NCBI GenBank assembly: GCA_902772565.1 | Contig: CACYBJ010000057.1 | Coordinates: forward strand, 1 to 7,988 | Reading direction: 5' to 3' | DNA from: an uncultured Lachnospiraceae bacterium | GTDB lineage: Bacteria > Bacillota > Clostridia > Lachnospirales > Lachnospiraceae | DNA length: 7,988 bases | Part shown: positions 1 through 6,373 of the stretch, in pieces | How the letters are laid out: each line of letters starts with the position of its first letter | Position numbering within the stretch: the first letter of the stretch is position 1 | Made by a program: the position numbers and the translations under genes | Notes under the pieces: model-generated | Told to the model about the DNA's origin: nothing | The model's database searches: none | Seen by the model: the letters and a program-made list of their open reading frames with translations, nothing else

Positions 1-62
1 GCCGGCTTATTCTGAGGATTGCTGTTTGGTTTGCGTCTGTTTTTGTTCTTGTTTTTACTCAA
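1..62 (-). CDS. N-terminal fragment of an unidentified basic protein (runs off the left edge)
   Basis: A TTG start at 62 opens a reading frame that stays open to the window edge, giving 20 complete codons. It is preceded by AAAGGGG (70-76) with a 7-base spacer, a near-perfect Shine-Dalgarno sequence, and this is why I call a gene here. The visible peptide begins MSKNKNKNRRKPNSNPQ and is dominated by Lys, Arg, Asn and Pro, so it looks like a disordered basic tail and not a signal peptide. No domain is visible and I cannot name the product. It lies just beyond the terminator of the foldase operon, with only 22 bases between the T-run of that terminator and this start codon. It needs either readthrough or a promoter buried in the end of the preceding gene. 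TTG as the start is inferred from the ribosome binding site; there is no ATG in frame nearby. Confidence 0.55.
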   Translation of the reverse strand, partial: MSKNKNKNRRKPNSNPQNKP

Positions 63-69
63 AACTATA

Positions 70-76
70 CCCCTTT
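70..76 (-). promoter_or_regulatory. Ribosome binding site for the TTG-initiated partial gene
   Basis: The minus strand reads AAAGGGG here, 7 bases before the TTG at 62-60. It is the main support for that start codon. Confidence 0.55.
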
Positions 77-84
77 ACATTTAC

Positions 85-117
85 AAAAAAGGCAGGGCAG
101 CGCATGCCACCCTGCCT
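85..117 (-). terminator. Rho-independent terminator of the foldase operon
   Basis: On the minus strand an inverted repeat AGGCAGGG / CCCTGCCT (8 pairs) can be extended inward by two G-T wobbles and two G-C pairs to about 12 pairs, closed by an ATGC loop. Six T residues (85-90) follow directly. It starts about 11 bases after the TAA of the 129-1280 gene, the expected place for the end of an operon. The A-run and GC stem are oriented for minus-strand transcription only. Confidence 0.92.
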
Positions 118-128
118 GTCATTTATTA

Positions 129-1280
129 TTACTGCGCACCGAAGGTGGCATATTTTTCAAACATCTGCTCCTTTATGATTTCAGCGTTTACGAAACGTCT
201 GAACTCCCCTGCGCCGAACTGGCTGTCATAGCCCGATGCATACTCGGCAACGGTTGCATAGCCTGCTGCAGATGCTGTGGACTGAGCGTAGGTCTCGTAC
301 TCCTCATCGCTTACGGTAATACCTTCTTCATTTGCGATATACTCGAAAGCAAGCTCGCCCTTAAGCTGATTCTCTGCTGCGGTTCTGAAATACTGCTCAA
401 AGCCTTCCTCACCGTCATATCCGCCGTACTGTGATGCAAACTCGCCTACGGTAAGACCGTAGTTTGCGGCATATACGGAGTAAACGCTGTAGATATTGGC
501 ATAAATGGCATCAACCTCGGATGTAAGGTCTACGAACTCGGTTCCTGCGATTATGTCATTGACATATTTGTTACGGCAGTCTGTCATATACTTATCTTCA
601 TCGTAGGCTGCTTCTTTTTCCATGAGAGATGCGATGCAGCTGTCATAGTCATCGGCGCCGTAAATATAGAGCCATCCGTTGTCGCCGGTAATCTCCACCG
701 GAATGCTGATGTGGTTAAGTGTTACGGTAAACTCCGCATCTTTTCCCTTAAGATCATCATCTTTATCGTAATCCTCGGGGAAAGTAACATTAACAGTTAC
801 CGTCTCGCCGATCTTTTTGCCGATGAGCTGTTCTTCGAAATCATCTACAAAAGTGTGTGAACCGATTTCAAGGTTGAAATCCGTGCCGGTACCGCCTTCG
901 AATTCAACTCCGTCCACTTTTCCGACGAAATCGATATTTACGTTATCACCGTTTTCAACCGTGTCCTTGGACTCGTCAATGTCATAGCCCTTCATTCCGT
1001 AGAGGTTATATCTTATAACCTGGTTGTTATAGTAGTTTACGGCATATGCCTTCTTTACTTCATCGGAAAACTCGTCGAAGTTTGCTGTTTTGTAATCTGC
1101 GAGCGAAACAATCGCTTCCTCGGCGGAAAGATGCTTTGCTGCCGGTGCCGGAGTTACTGTAGCTGCCGGAGTTGCATTGCCCTTTGTTGCGGTTTTCTTA
1201 TCTTCCTTCTTGCCGCAGGCCGTGATCATTGTTAACGCAGCCATCAGGCAGATGACTGTAGTTGCTATTTTCTTTTTCAA
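129..1280 (-). CDS. Lipoprotein with trigger-factor-like FKBP and C-terminal chaperone domains
   Basis: Predicted surface foldase: a peptidyl-prolyl cis-trans isomerase fused to a chaperone domain and lipid-anchored outside the membrane. The 383-residue protein starts with KKK, a hydrophobic stretch and the lipobox ITAC (Cys22). A Lys/Thr then Ala/Pro/Thr linker follows to about residue 49. A trigger-factor linker strand (LADYK, 60-64) leads into the FKBP domain (about 108-192), which has FVGKVDGVEFEGGTGTDF, FEEQLIG, GETV and TFPEDY. The usual IPGFE is VDDFE here. The C-terminal half is helical and Tyr/acid-rich, with the trigger-factor C-domain signature AENQLKGELAFEYIANEEG followed by ITVSDEEYE (302-328). 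The start is TTG at 1280, chosen because GAGAGGG lies 7 bases upstream and because it places KKK at the signal's n-region. It is the last gene of the operon, 26 bases after the esterase and just before the terminator. Export and family are well supported; actual isomerase activity is inferred. Confidence 0.92.
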   Translation of the reverse strand: MKKKIATTVICLMAALTMITACGKKEDKKTATKGNATPAATVTPAPAAKHLSAEEAIVSLADYKTANFDEFSDEVKKAYAVNYYNNQVIRYNLYGMKGYDIDESKDTVENGDNVNIDFVGKVDGVEFEGGTGTDFNLEIGSHTFVDDFEEQLIGKKIGETVTVNVTFPEDYDKDDDLKGKDAEFTVTLNHISIPVEITGDNGWLYIYGADDYDSCIASLMEKEAAYDEDKYMTDCRNKYVNDIIAGTEFVDLTSEVDAIYANIYSVYSVYAANYGLTVGEFASQYGGYDGEEGFEQYFRTAAENQLKGELAFEYIANEEGITVSDEEYETYAQSTASAAGYATVAEYASGYDSQFGAGEFRRFVNAEIIKEQMFEKYATFGAQ

Positions 1281-1287
1281 TTTTCTT

Positions 1288-1294
1288 CCCTCTC
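1288..1294 (-). promoter_or_regulatory. Ribosome binding site that sets the TTG start at 1280
   Basis: GAGAGGG on the minus strand, 7 bases before TTG. The intergenic gap is only 26 bases and holds no other signal I can see. Confidence 0.75.
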
Positions 1295-1306
1295 TTTTCG
1301 GTAGAC

Positions 1307-2893
1307 TTATAATTCGAGCTGCTGATGCATCTCGCTGTCCTGCACCTTAACATCTTCCTGGTCATTCATGGAACTTCTGAAAGGTGCCACCGGAAGTCCT
1401 GTCTCGGAGTACAGTGTAACTTCTTCCGGATAGTTTGTCCATAGATATCTGACATAGGCCGGCTCCGGTACATCGGCTGCCGTAACCTTGATTCTTCCAC
1501 GGGCAAGTATGTCTGCATCTGCCGTAACAAATTCTTTGTCGGCTCCCGCAAGTTCAAATCCGGTTATTCTGCTGCCACGCACCTCAAGTCCTGCTCCGGC
1601 ATCCTTAAGGGTGACAACGGCAGCTCCGTTTTTAAATTTCACGCTTTCGAAGGAAGGACTGAGGTCCTCATCCCTTGACGAAAGCTTATAGACGTCGCAA
1701 AGGGCTGCGCGGTAAAGCCTGTCGCCTACCGGCTCCTTGTCCTTCGGATGGATATCGTTCTTAAGTCCGCACTCGATAATGCAGGCCATGGAGGAGTATG
1801 GGTCCTCGTCGGCGATTCTCTGCTGCGCCTCACGGATCAGGCACCAGTGCTTTCTGTCTGCCTCGGTTTCATAGATGAGACCTGTAAGCTGGGTGAATAC
1901 CATTGGCATGGTTTCGTCCTTCCAGTCGTCTCTCCACTGCTTTATCATGCGCTTAAAGAGCTTATAGTAAAATCCCGGCTTATGATCATCGGACTCGCCC
2001 TGATAGAAAAGCCAGCCCTTAAGAGAATAAGGCATCACCCTCTTTAACATAAACTCATAAAGACCTTCCGGTCTGTAAGGGTTTCTGCAGTTAATGGGGC
2101 CCGGCCATTCGCATACGCCGATTTCCTTCTGCACTTCTCCCCAGTCAGCGTTGGGGTTGGCAGTGTATATTTCTTCGCACTTTTTATTCCAGACCGCTTC
2201 ACGCTCTTTGTACTCAAGATACTCACGCACCTGTTCTTCGACGGTCTTTCCTTTGATACCCTCGTCGAACTCGTCAAGATAGGTCTTTGTATCCGGGTCC
2301 TCCAAAAGAGCCTCGCGGCTCATCCAGGCGCTGGCGCTTGTGCCGCCCCAGTTGCAGCCGATAAGTCCCACGGTGACACCCAGTTTTTCGGACAGTTTCT
2401 TTCCGAAAATGTATCCCGCTGCCGACCAGTCCTTTGCGTCTTCCGACGAGAACTTCTTCCAATGGGAAGCTGCCTCATCCGCATAAAACTGTTCGTCATA
2501 CCAGGCATTCTTCGGTGTATAGTAGAATCTCACATTTGGATTGTCGTTTTTAAGATGCTCTGCGCCTGTGGTACAGTTCTGGAGCTCAAATTCCATGTTG
2601 GACTGGCCTCCCAGAAGCCACACTTCACCAACGGCAATACCCGTAAAGGTTATGCTCTTTTCGCCGGAGGTGACTGTAAGAATACCTCCGTCACAGGCTT
2701 CCTGGGCCGGAAGATATAATAACCATCTGCCGTCCTTTACCGTAGTCTCGGCGGATAATGTGCAACCGCAGGGACGGGTAAACACAGCCTTGATGGCGCT
2801 GCCTTCTTCGCCCGTACCGAATACGGCTGTTTCTTTGTCCCTCTGGAATACGCAGTTATCGGAAAACACTGCTGCTGTTTTGAAATCTGCCAT
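1307..2893 (-). CDS. SGNH-fold carbohydrate esterase, sialate O-acetylesterase family, no signal peptide
   Basis: Predicted to remove O-acetyl groups from a sugar (sialic acid or an acetylated plant-glycan oligosaccharide); the substrate cannot be read from sequence. The 528-residue protein opens with the family's N-terminal beta domain (AAVFSDNCVFQRDK, residues 7-20). Catalytic blocks follow: GGQSNME with nucleophile Ser98, GCNWGGTSASAW (179-190), FYQGESD (296-302), and the Asp-x-His pair in NDIHP (Asp380, His382). All SGNH landmarks are present, so the enzyme should be active. No signal peptide or anchor is visible, so it is probably cytoplasmic, unlike its neighbours. I chose ATG 2893 over an upstream in-frame ATG at 2935. 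AAGAAGG lies 6 bases before 2893, and the shorter protein begins where the family normally does. The longer form would overlap the upstream gene by about 40 bases. One base separates it from the preceding stop codon, implying translational coupling. Confidence 0.93.
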   Translation of the reverse strand: MADFKTAAVFSDNCVFQRDKETAVFGTGEEGSAIKAVFTRPCGCTLSAETTVKDGRWLLYLPAQEACDGGILTVTSGEKSITFTGIAVGEVWLLGGQSNMEFELQNCTTGAEHLKNDNPNVRFYYTPKNAWYDEQFYADEAASHWKKFSSEDAKDWSAAGYIFGKKLSEKLGVTVGLIGCNWGGTSASAWMSREALLEDPDTKTYLDEFDEGIKGKTVEEQVREYLEYKEREAVWNKKCEEIYTANPNADWGEVQKEIGVCEWPGPINCRNPYRPEGLYEFMLKRVMPYSLKGWLFYQGESDDHKPGFYYKLFKRMIKQWRDDWKDETMPMVFTQLTGLIYETEADRKHWCLIREAQQRIADEDPYSSMACIIECGLKNDIHPKDKEPVGDRLYRAALCDVYKLSSRDEDLSPSFESVKFKNGAAVVTLKDAGAGLEVRGSRITGFELAGADKEFVTADADILARGRIKVTAADVPEPAYVRYLWTNYPEEVTLYSETGLPVAPFRSSMNDQEDVKVQDSEMHQQLEL

Positions 2894-2894
2894 T

Positions 2895-4037
2895 TTATAC
2901 CTTCTTTGCGTATGAGAAGACTTTGTCTCTGGCATATGCCCAGAGTATCATTTCTTCAATCTTGTCCTTCTTGTTTTCGGACTCGAATTTGGCTCTGTCC
3001 GTATAATCGTTTTCTTTCATAACAGATTCGATGTACTGCTCGTAAACCTTATCCGTCACTTTAAGTTTTTCCTGCTTAGCCACCTCTTCAAGAGCGTAAT
3101 GCTGCTTAATGGTGATTTCGGCTACGGAACGCATTTCCGAACGGAATGCTGAAAGAGACTCACCCACAACGTAGTTTGCGTAGTTCTCCAGAGTGGTTCC
3201 GTAGGTGTTCTTTGCAAGGCTTGTATAATACGTCATCATGGTATTATAGTAATCGCCTGTTTCTTTATCGATATTGTAGAATTTGGTGTTGTCCAGAAGC
3301 TGCTTTAAAACTTCTTCGTACTCGGACTCCATCTTTTCGGTCTTGGCTTTTTCCGTCAGATAGGAAGTCAGGTACTCACCTTCGTACTCCTGAACTGTGG
3401 AATACTCGGTGTTTTTATTGATATATTCGTCGGTCACGTGATCAAGAGCTATGGATACGTAATTGATTTTTACGGTAAACACTGCCTGCTTACCCGCAAG
3501 ATTCGCATCAACCGAATAGTCCTCAGGGAAGGTTACGTCGATATCAACCGTTTCCCCTACGGTCTGTCCGATAAGTGCATCCTCAAAGCCCGGAATAAAG
3601 GTACCGGAACCTATGGTAAGATTATAATCTGTTCCCGTACCGCCTTGGAATGCCACACCATCTGTTTTGCCTTCGTAGTCGATGTTAAGAATGTCTCCGC
3701 TTCTTACTAAAGTGCCGGCGCGGCCTTCATCTGCCACGTAGTTAGGTGTTTTTTCAAGCATGGAGGAGTAGTACTCGGTATAGTCCGATTCCGTCACCTC
3801 GTCGCTCACCTCGGTGTAGGTAAGGCCCTTGTAATTTGAGATTACACAGTAGGGTTTATTCTTGCCTGTAAGTATCTGCCAGGGGTTATACTTTGCCACC
3901 CCGAAGAAGAAAAGGGAATACCAGATAATAACCGTAAGTGCCAGTACTCCCAGAAGGGATGCGGATACCGCGATTATTATCTTCTTTCTTTTTTCCTTTT
4001 TGCGTTTGCGCGCTATGATCGATTTCTTTCCTGCCAT
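2895..4037 (-). CDS. TM-anchored trigger-factor-like FKBP foldase
   Basis: Predicted extracytoplasmic prolyl isomerase/chaperone held by one N-terminal membrane helix. The 380-residue protein has a very basic N-terminus (K/R-rich, residues 4-19), then a TM helix (about 20-46), consistent with an N-in, C-out signal anchor; there is no lipobox. The linker strand ISNYKGLTY (66-74) matches the YKGL element that in trigger factor joins the ribosome-binding domain to the PPIase domain. The FKBP domain (about 112-195) is the most canonical in the window: DYEGKTDGVAFQGGTGTDY, GSGTFIPGFEDALIG, GETV, TFPEDY. The helical C-domain carries ITIKQHYALEEVAKQEKLKVTD (308-329), the trigger-factor C-domain signature. 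It starts one base after the preceding gene's stop codon with no good Shine-Dalgarno sequence, so initiation probably depends on termination-reinitiation. It ends one base before the esterase. Confidence 0.92.
   Translation of the reverse strand: MAGKKSIIARKRKKEKRKKIIIAVSASLLGVLALTVIIWYSLFFFGVAKYNPWQILTGKNKPYCVISNYKGLTYTEVSDEVTESDYTEYYSSMLEKTPNYVADEGRAGTLVRSGDILNIDYEGKTDGVAFQGGTGTDYNLTIGSGTFIPGFEDALIGQTVGETVDIDVTFPEDYSVDANLAGKQAVFTVKINYVSIALDHVTDEYINKNTEYSTVQEYEGEYLTSYLTEKAKTEKMESEYEEVLKQLLDNTKFYNIDKETGDYYNTMMTYYTSLAKNTYGTTLENYANYVVGESLSAFRSEMRSVAEITIKQHYALEEVAKQEKLKVTDKVYEQYIESVMKENDYTDRAKFESENKKDKIEEMILWAYARDKVFSYAKKV
2900..2906 (-). promoter_or_regulatory. Ribosome binding site for the esterase, inside the end of the upstream gene
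   Basis: AAGAAGG on the minus strand doubles as the Lys-Lys codons at the end of the 2895-4037 gene. It sits 6 bases before ATG 2893 and decides that start over ATG 2935. Confidence 0.75.
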
Positions 4038-4038
4038 A

Positions 4039-5151
4039 TTATTTGCTTAATTCTTCAAATGCTTTCTGTTCGTAGTAAAGGGTTTTAATGTGAGTCTCGA
4101 AGGTATTCTCGCCGTGTGCCTTTTCGTACTCGGTCCTAAATCTTTCGATGGTGGCGGGGACATCCGCACCGGACTCGTTGGTGGATATAAAGTAACCTGC
4201 CATGATTGCTTCCTTGTAGGCGAGCATTTCGAACTCGTCATCGGAAAGCGTATAGCCTCTTTCGGAAGCGATCTCGGCAAATGCCAGCTCTTCCTTTATG
4301 TCGGTTTCGTTAAGGTTTTTGCTGTAGTTAATAAAGCTTTCCACAGTCTTAAATCCCTTTGAATCGGCGTAATCCTCATGTGTGAATTTGCCCTTTGTTT
4401 CAGCCTCTTTGGTAGCTGCAGCGAAACAGTGGTTTCTGTTGGTAAGCTCGCCCGAGATACCGGCGAACTCGGAATTCTCCACAACATACTCAACGAAGGA
4501 ATTCTTGTCATTATCCTCTCTGAAGGACTGATAGAGATCCGCGTTGTTATCAAGATACTGTCCGATGTATTCAAGCAGTGCTTCGGTGCTGTCATATCTG
4601 AAATAATAATGAGCGTTTTCAGCAGTAAAATCTACCTCGTTAAGAACATTGTTTACGGTAACTTCGAAGCTGATTTTTTTGCCGGCGATGGCTGCTGATG
4701 AGTAATCGGCGGGAACATCTGCCTCGATAACGGCTGATTCACCTACCGTAAGTCCCACAAGACCGTCGTCAAGTTCCTTCATAATCTTGCCTTCACCAAC
4801 GGTAAGAATAAAGCCTGAAGCACTTCCGTTTTCCACTGCGGTACCGTCAACCTTCGTTACAAAGTCAAGGCTTAACTTATCGCCCTTTTTCACCTTGGTG
4901 CCCTGTCTGCTTTCGTCGGGCTCGAAACTCTTATAACCGTGCTCGGAATAATTCTTCACGGTCTCAAGAAAATAATCCTTAACATCCTGGTCGGTTAGGG
5001 TTCCGTCATAGGCTGTATATTCATAGTGAGAATAGTCCGCAAGCTTAACAACCTCGCCGCGGCTGTCCTTACCGCAGGAGGAAAGTCCTACAGACAAAGC
5101 GGCAAATGCCACAACCAAACCTGCTTTTTTTGCACTGTTTTTAAAGTTCAT
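4039..5151 (-). CDS. Lipoprotein, trigger-factor-like, with degenerate FKBP domain
   Basis: A 370-residue member of the same paralog set, probably an envelope chaperone. Its signal peptide ends in the lipobox LSSC (Cys26). LADYSHYEYTAY (37-48) is the linker strand. The FKBP-like domain (about 88-170) keeps the framework KGDKLSLDFVTKVDGT, LVGLTVGE and a C-terminal strand. However, the double-Gly EGG is now ENG, the substrate-loop IPGFE is MKELD, and FPEDY is VPADY. Isomerase activity is therefore doubtful. The C-domain signature ETDIKEELAFAEIASERG then YTLSDDEFE (282-307) is intact. I start at ATG 5151, where AAAGGA lies 6 bases upstream; the frame is open from a TTG at 5166, but that would put this ribosome site inside the gene. 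It follows the previous lipoprotein gene by 51 bases and ends one base before the next start. It could be a holdase or a regulatory partner of the active paralogs. Confidence 0.9.
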   Translation of the reverse strand: MNFKNSAKKAGLVVAFAALSVGLSSCGKDSRGEVVKLADYSHYEYTAYDGTLTDQDVKDYFLETVKNYSEHGYKSFEPDESRQGTKVKKGDKLSLDFVTKVDGTAVENGSASGFILTVGEGKIMKELDDGLVGLTVGESAVIEADVPADYSSAAIAGKKISFEVTVNNVLNEVDFTAENAHYYFRYDSTEALLEYIGQYLDNNADLYQSFREDNDKNSFVEYVVENSEFAGISGELTNRNHCFAAATKEAETKGKFTHEDYADSKGFKTVESFINYSKNLNETDIKEELAFAEIASERGYTLSDDEFEMLAYKEAIMAGYFISTNESGADVPATIERFRTEYEKAHGENTFETHIKTLYYEQKAFEELSK

Positions 5152-5157
5152 TTCCAA

Positions 5158-5163
5158 TCCTTT
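5158..5163 (-). promoter_or_regulatory. Ribosome binding site that sets the ATG start at 5151
   Basis: AAAGGA on the minus strand with a 6-base spacer to ATG 5151. It argues against the in-frame TTG at 5166. Confidence 0.7.
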
Positions 5164-5202
5164 CAAACATTAACCCTTTATAACCAGTCGTAATACCGGC
5201 TG

Positions 5203-6363
5203 TTACTGCGCTTCCTTTGCATAGGTCGAAAATACCTGTGTCTCGCAGTATAAAACTCTTGCATAGAACCTTAAGGCGTCCGGACCGTAAACCGTTGCGT
5301 ACTGTGTTTCGTAGGCAGAGACCGTCGCATCCTTATCCACGTTTCCGTCGGAGGCGGAAACTGTCTTTCCTTCTTTCTGCGCCAGGGCAAATACAACTGC
5401 GGCATAGTCCTCATCGGAAAGGGTGATGCCTTCGGCATCTGCCACAGCATTAAATGCCACCAGTTCCTTAATGTGTGAGTCGGCAGCGGCTTCCATGGCA
5501 GTCTTAAACTCATCCATGTTTTTATAGCTGCTGTTTTCGGCTATGTATGCTTCAAGTGTCATGTCTTCAGCATCTGCCTTGGAGGAGAAAGAATTATATA
5601 AGATCCAGTAGCTGTTCTCTTTGTCCTTTTCGATGTCCTTGTAGGTTGTGTTTTCCTTCACGAAACTCACAAAGTCGGCAAATGCCTTATCCAGATGTTC
5701 GTACTTTTCGTTGATAACGGAGTTTTCAAGAGCGACTCTTACGCTGGCATATGCCTCATCAATGGAGCCTGTGGCCAGATAGTAGCATCCGTTTTCAAGG
5801 GTTATGGGTGCTTCCTCGTAAACAAAGAGGATGGACACCGTAAAATCCGCCTGCTTTCCGGCAACGGCTGCATCGCCGTAGTTTTCCGGAACCGTTGCGG
5901 TAAATTCCACATCTTCCCCTACGGTCTGATCAAGGAGAGCGTTCTCCATTTCGTCAAATCCGTACTCACCGGCTCCGAGGGTAATCTTTCCGTACCTGGG
6001 GGCGATAACCGTTCCGTCTTCAGATACTGCGGAATACTTAAAGAAAACCTTGTCACCACTCGCTGTTTTGGTACCGTCTCTGCCGGTCACCGGCTCGATA
6101 CTCATTACGCCTGTATCGGCATACTTACCGATTATTCTTTCATACTCGGCCACTACGTCCTCGTCGGTGAAATCGTCGCCGGTAAAAGCTTCGTAGGTGA
6201 AGTTTTTGTAGTCCGCAAGTTTATCCGCACTTCCCGTGGGAACGTCCTGCTCCAGTACAATTTCATTGCTGTTGTTCTTTTTTTTGCCGCATCCGCAAAA
6301 TGAAAGCGCCAGCGCAAGGCATATGCCAAGCGCTGTTGCTCTCACCACTTTACTCTTAATCAT
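5203..6363 (-). CDS. Lipoprotein, trigger-factor-like, with strongly degenerate FKBP domain
   Basis: A 386-residue paralog. The signal peptide (MIKSKVVR, then a hydrophobic core) ends at FCGC, so Cys25 is the likely lipidated residue; Cys23 is an alternative. A KKKNN spacer follows. The linker strand LADYKNFTYEAF is at 49-60. The FKBP-like region (about 102-182) is recognised from SGDKVFFKY, LGAGEY, LLDQTVGEDVEF and AGKQADFTVSI. It has no GG loop (PRYG in its place), no IPGFE (YGFDEMENAL), and VPENY for FPEDY. The C-domain keeps DSHIKELVAFNAVADAEG then ITLSDEDY (295-320). I predict chaperone function without normal isomerase activity. The start at ATG 6363 is 10 bases after the previous stop codon. 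The nearest Shine-Dalgarno-like AAAGGA lies about 14 bases away in the end of the upstream gene, so initiation is probably coupled. Confidence 0.9.
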   Translation of the reverse strand: MIKSKVVRATALGICLALALSFCGCGKKKNNSNEIVLEQDVPTGSADKLADYKNFTYEAFTGDDFTDEDVVAEYERIIGKYADTGVMSIEPVTGRDGTKTASGDKVFFKYSAVSEDGTVIAPRYGKITLGAGEYGFDEMENALLDQTVGEDVEFTATVPENYGDAAVAGKQADFTVSILFVYEEAPITLENGCYYLATGSIDEAYASVRVALENSVINEKYEHLDKAFADFVSFVKENTTYKDIEKDKENSYWILYNSFSSKADAEDMTLEAYIAENSSYKNMDEFKTAMEAAADSHIKELVAFNAVADAEGITLSDEDYAAVVFALAQKEGKTVSASDGNVDKDATVSAYETQYATVYGPDALRFYARVLYCETQVFSTYAKEAQ

Positions 6364-6373
6364 TTTATTCGGA

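Noticed and set aside
19..231. 70-codon plus-strand frame at the left edge
   Set aside because: It runs across the minus-strand terminator and into the end of a real gene on the other strand, and its start has no ribosome site.
2894..2935. Upstream ATG giving a 14-residue longer esterase
   Set aside because: It would overlap the preceding gene, has no comparable ribosome site, and the added residues are just the end of the neighbouring gene read in another frame.
5183..5200. Small inverted repeat between the two degenerate lipoprotein genes
   Set aside because: Only about six pairs with a wobble and no following T-run, so it is not a credible terminator or regulatory hairpin.
5152..5202. 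Possible internal promoter (TATAAA) upstream of the 4039-5151 gene
   Set aside because: The sequence 17 bases upstream does not resemble a -35 box, so a lone AT-rich hexamer is not enough.
5695..6303. 202-codon open frame on the plus strand
   Set aside because: Antisense shadow of the 5203-6363 lipoprotein gene, for the same compositional reason, with no recognisable domain.
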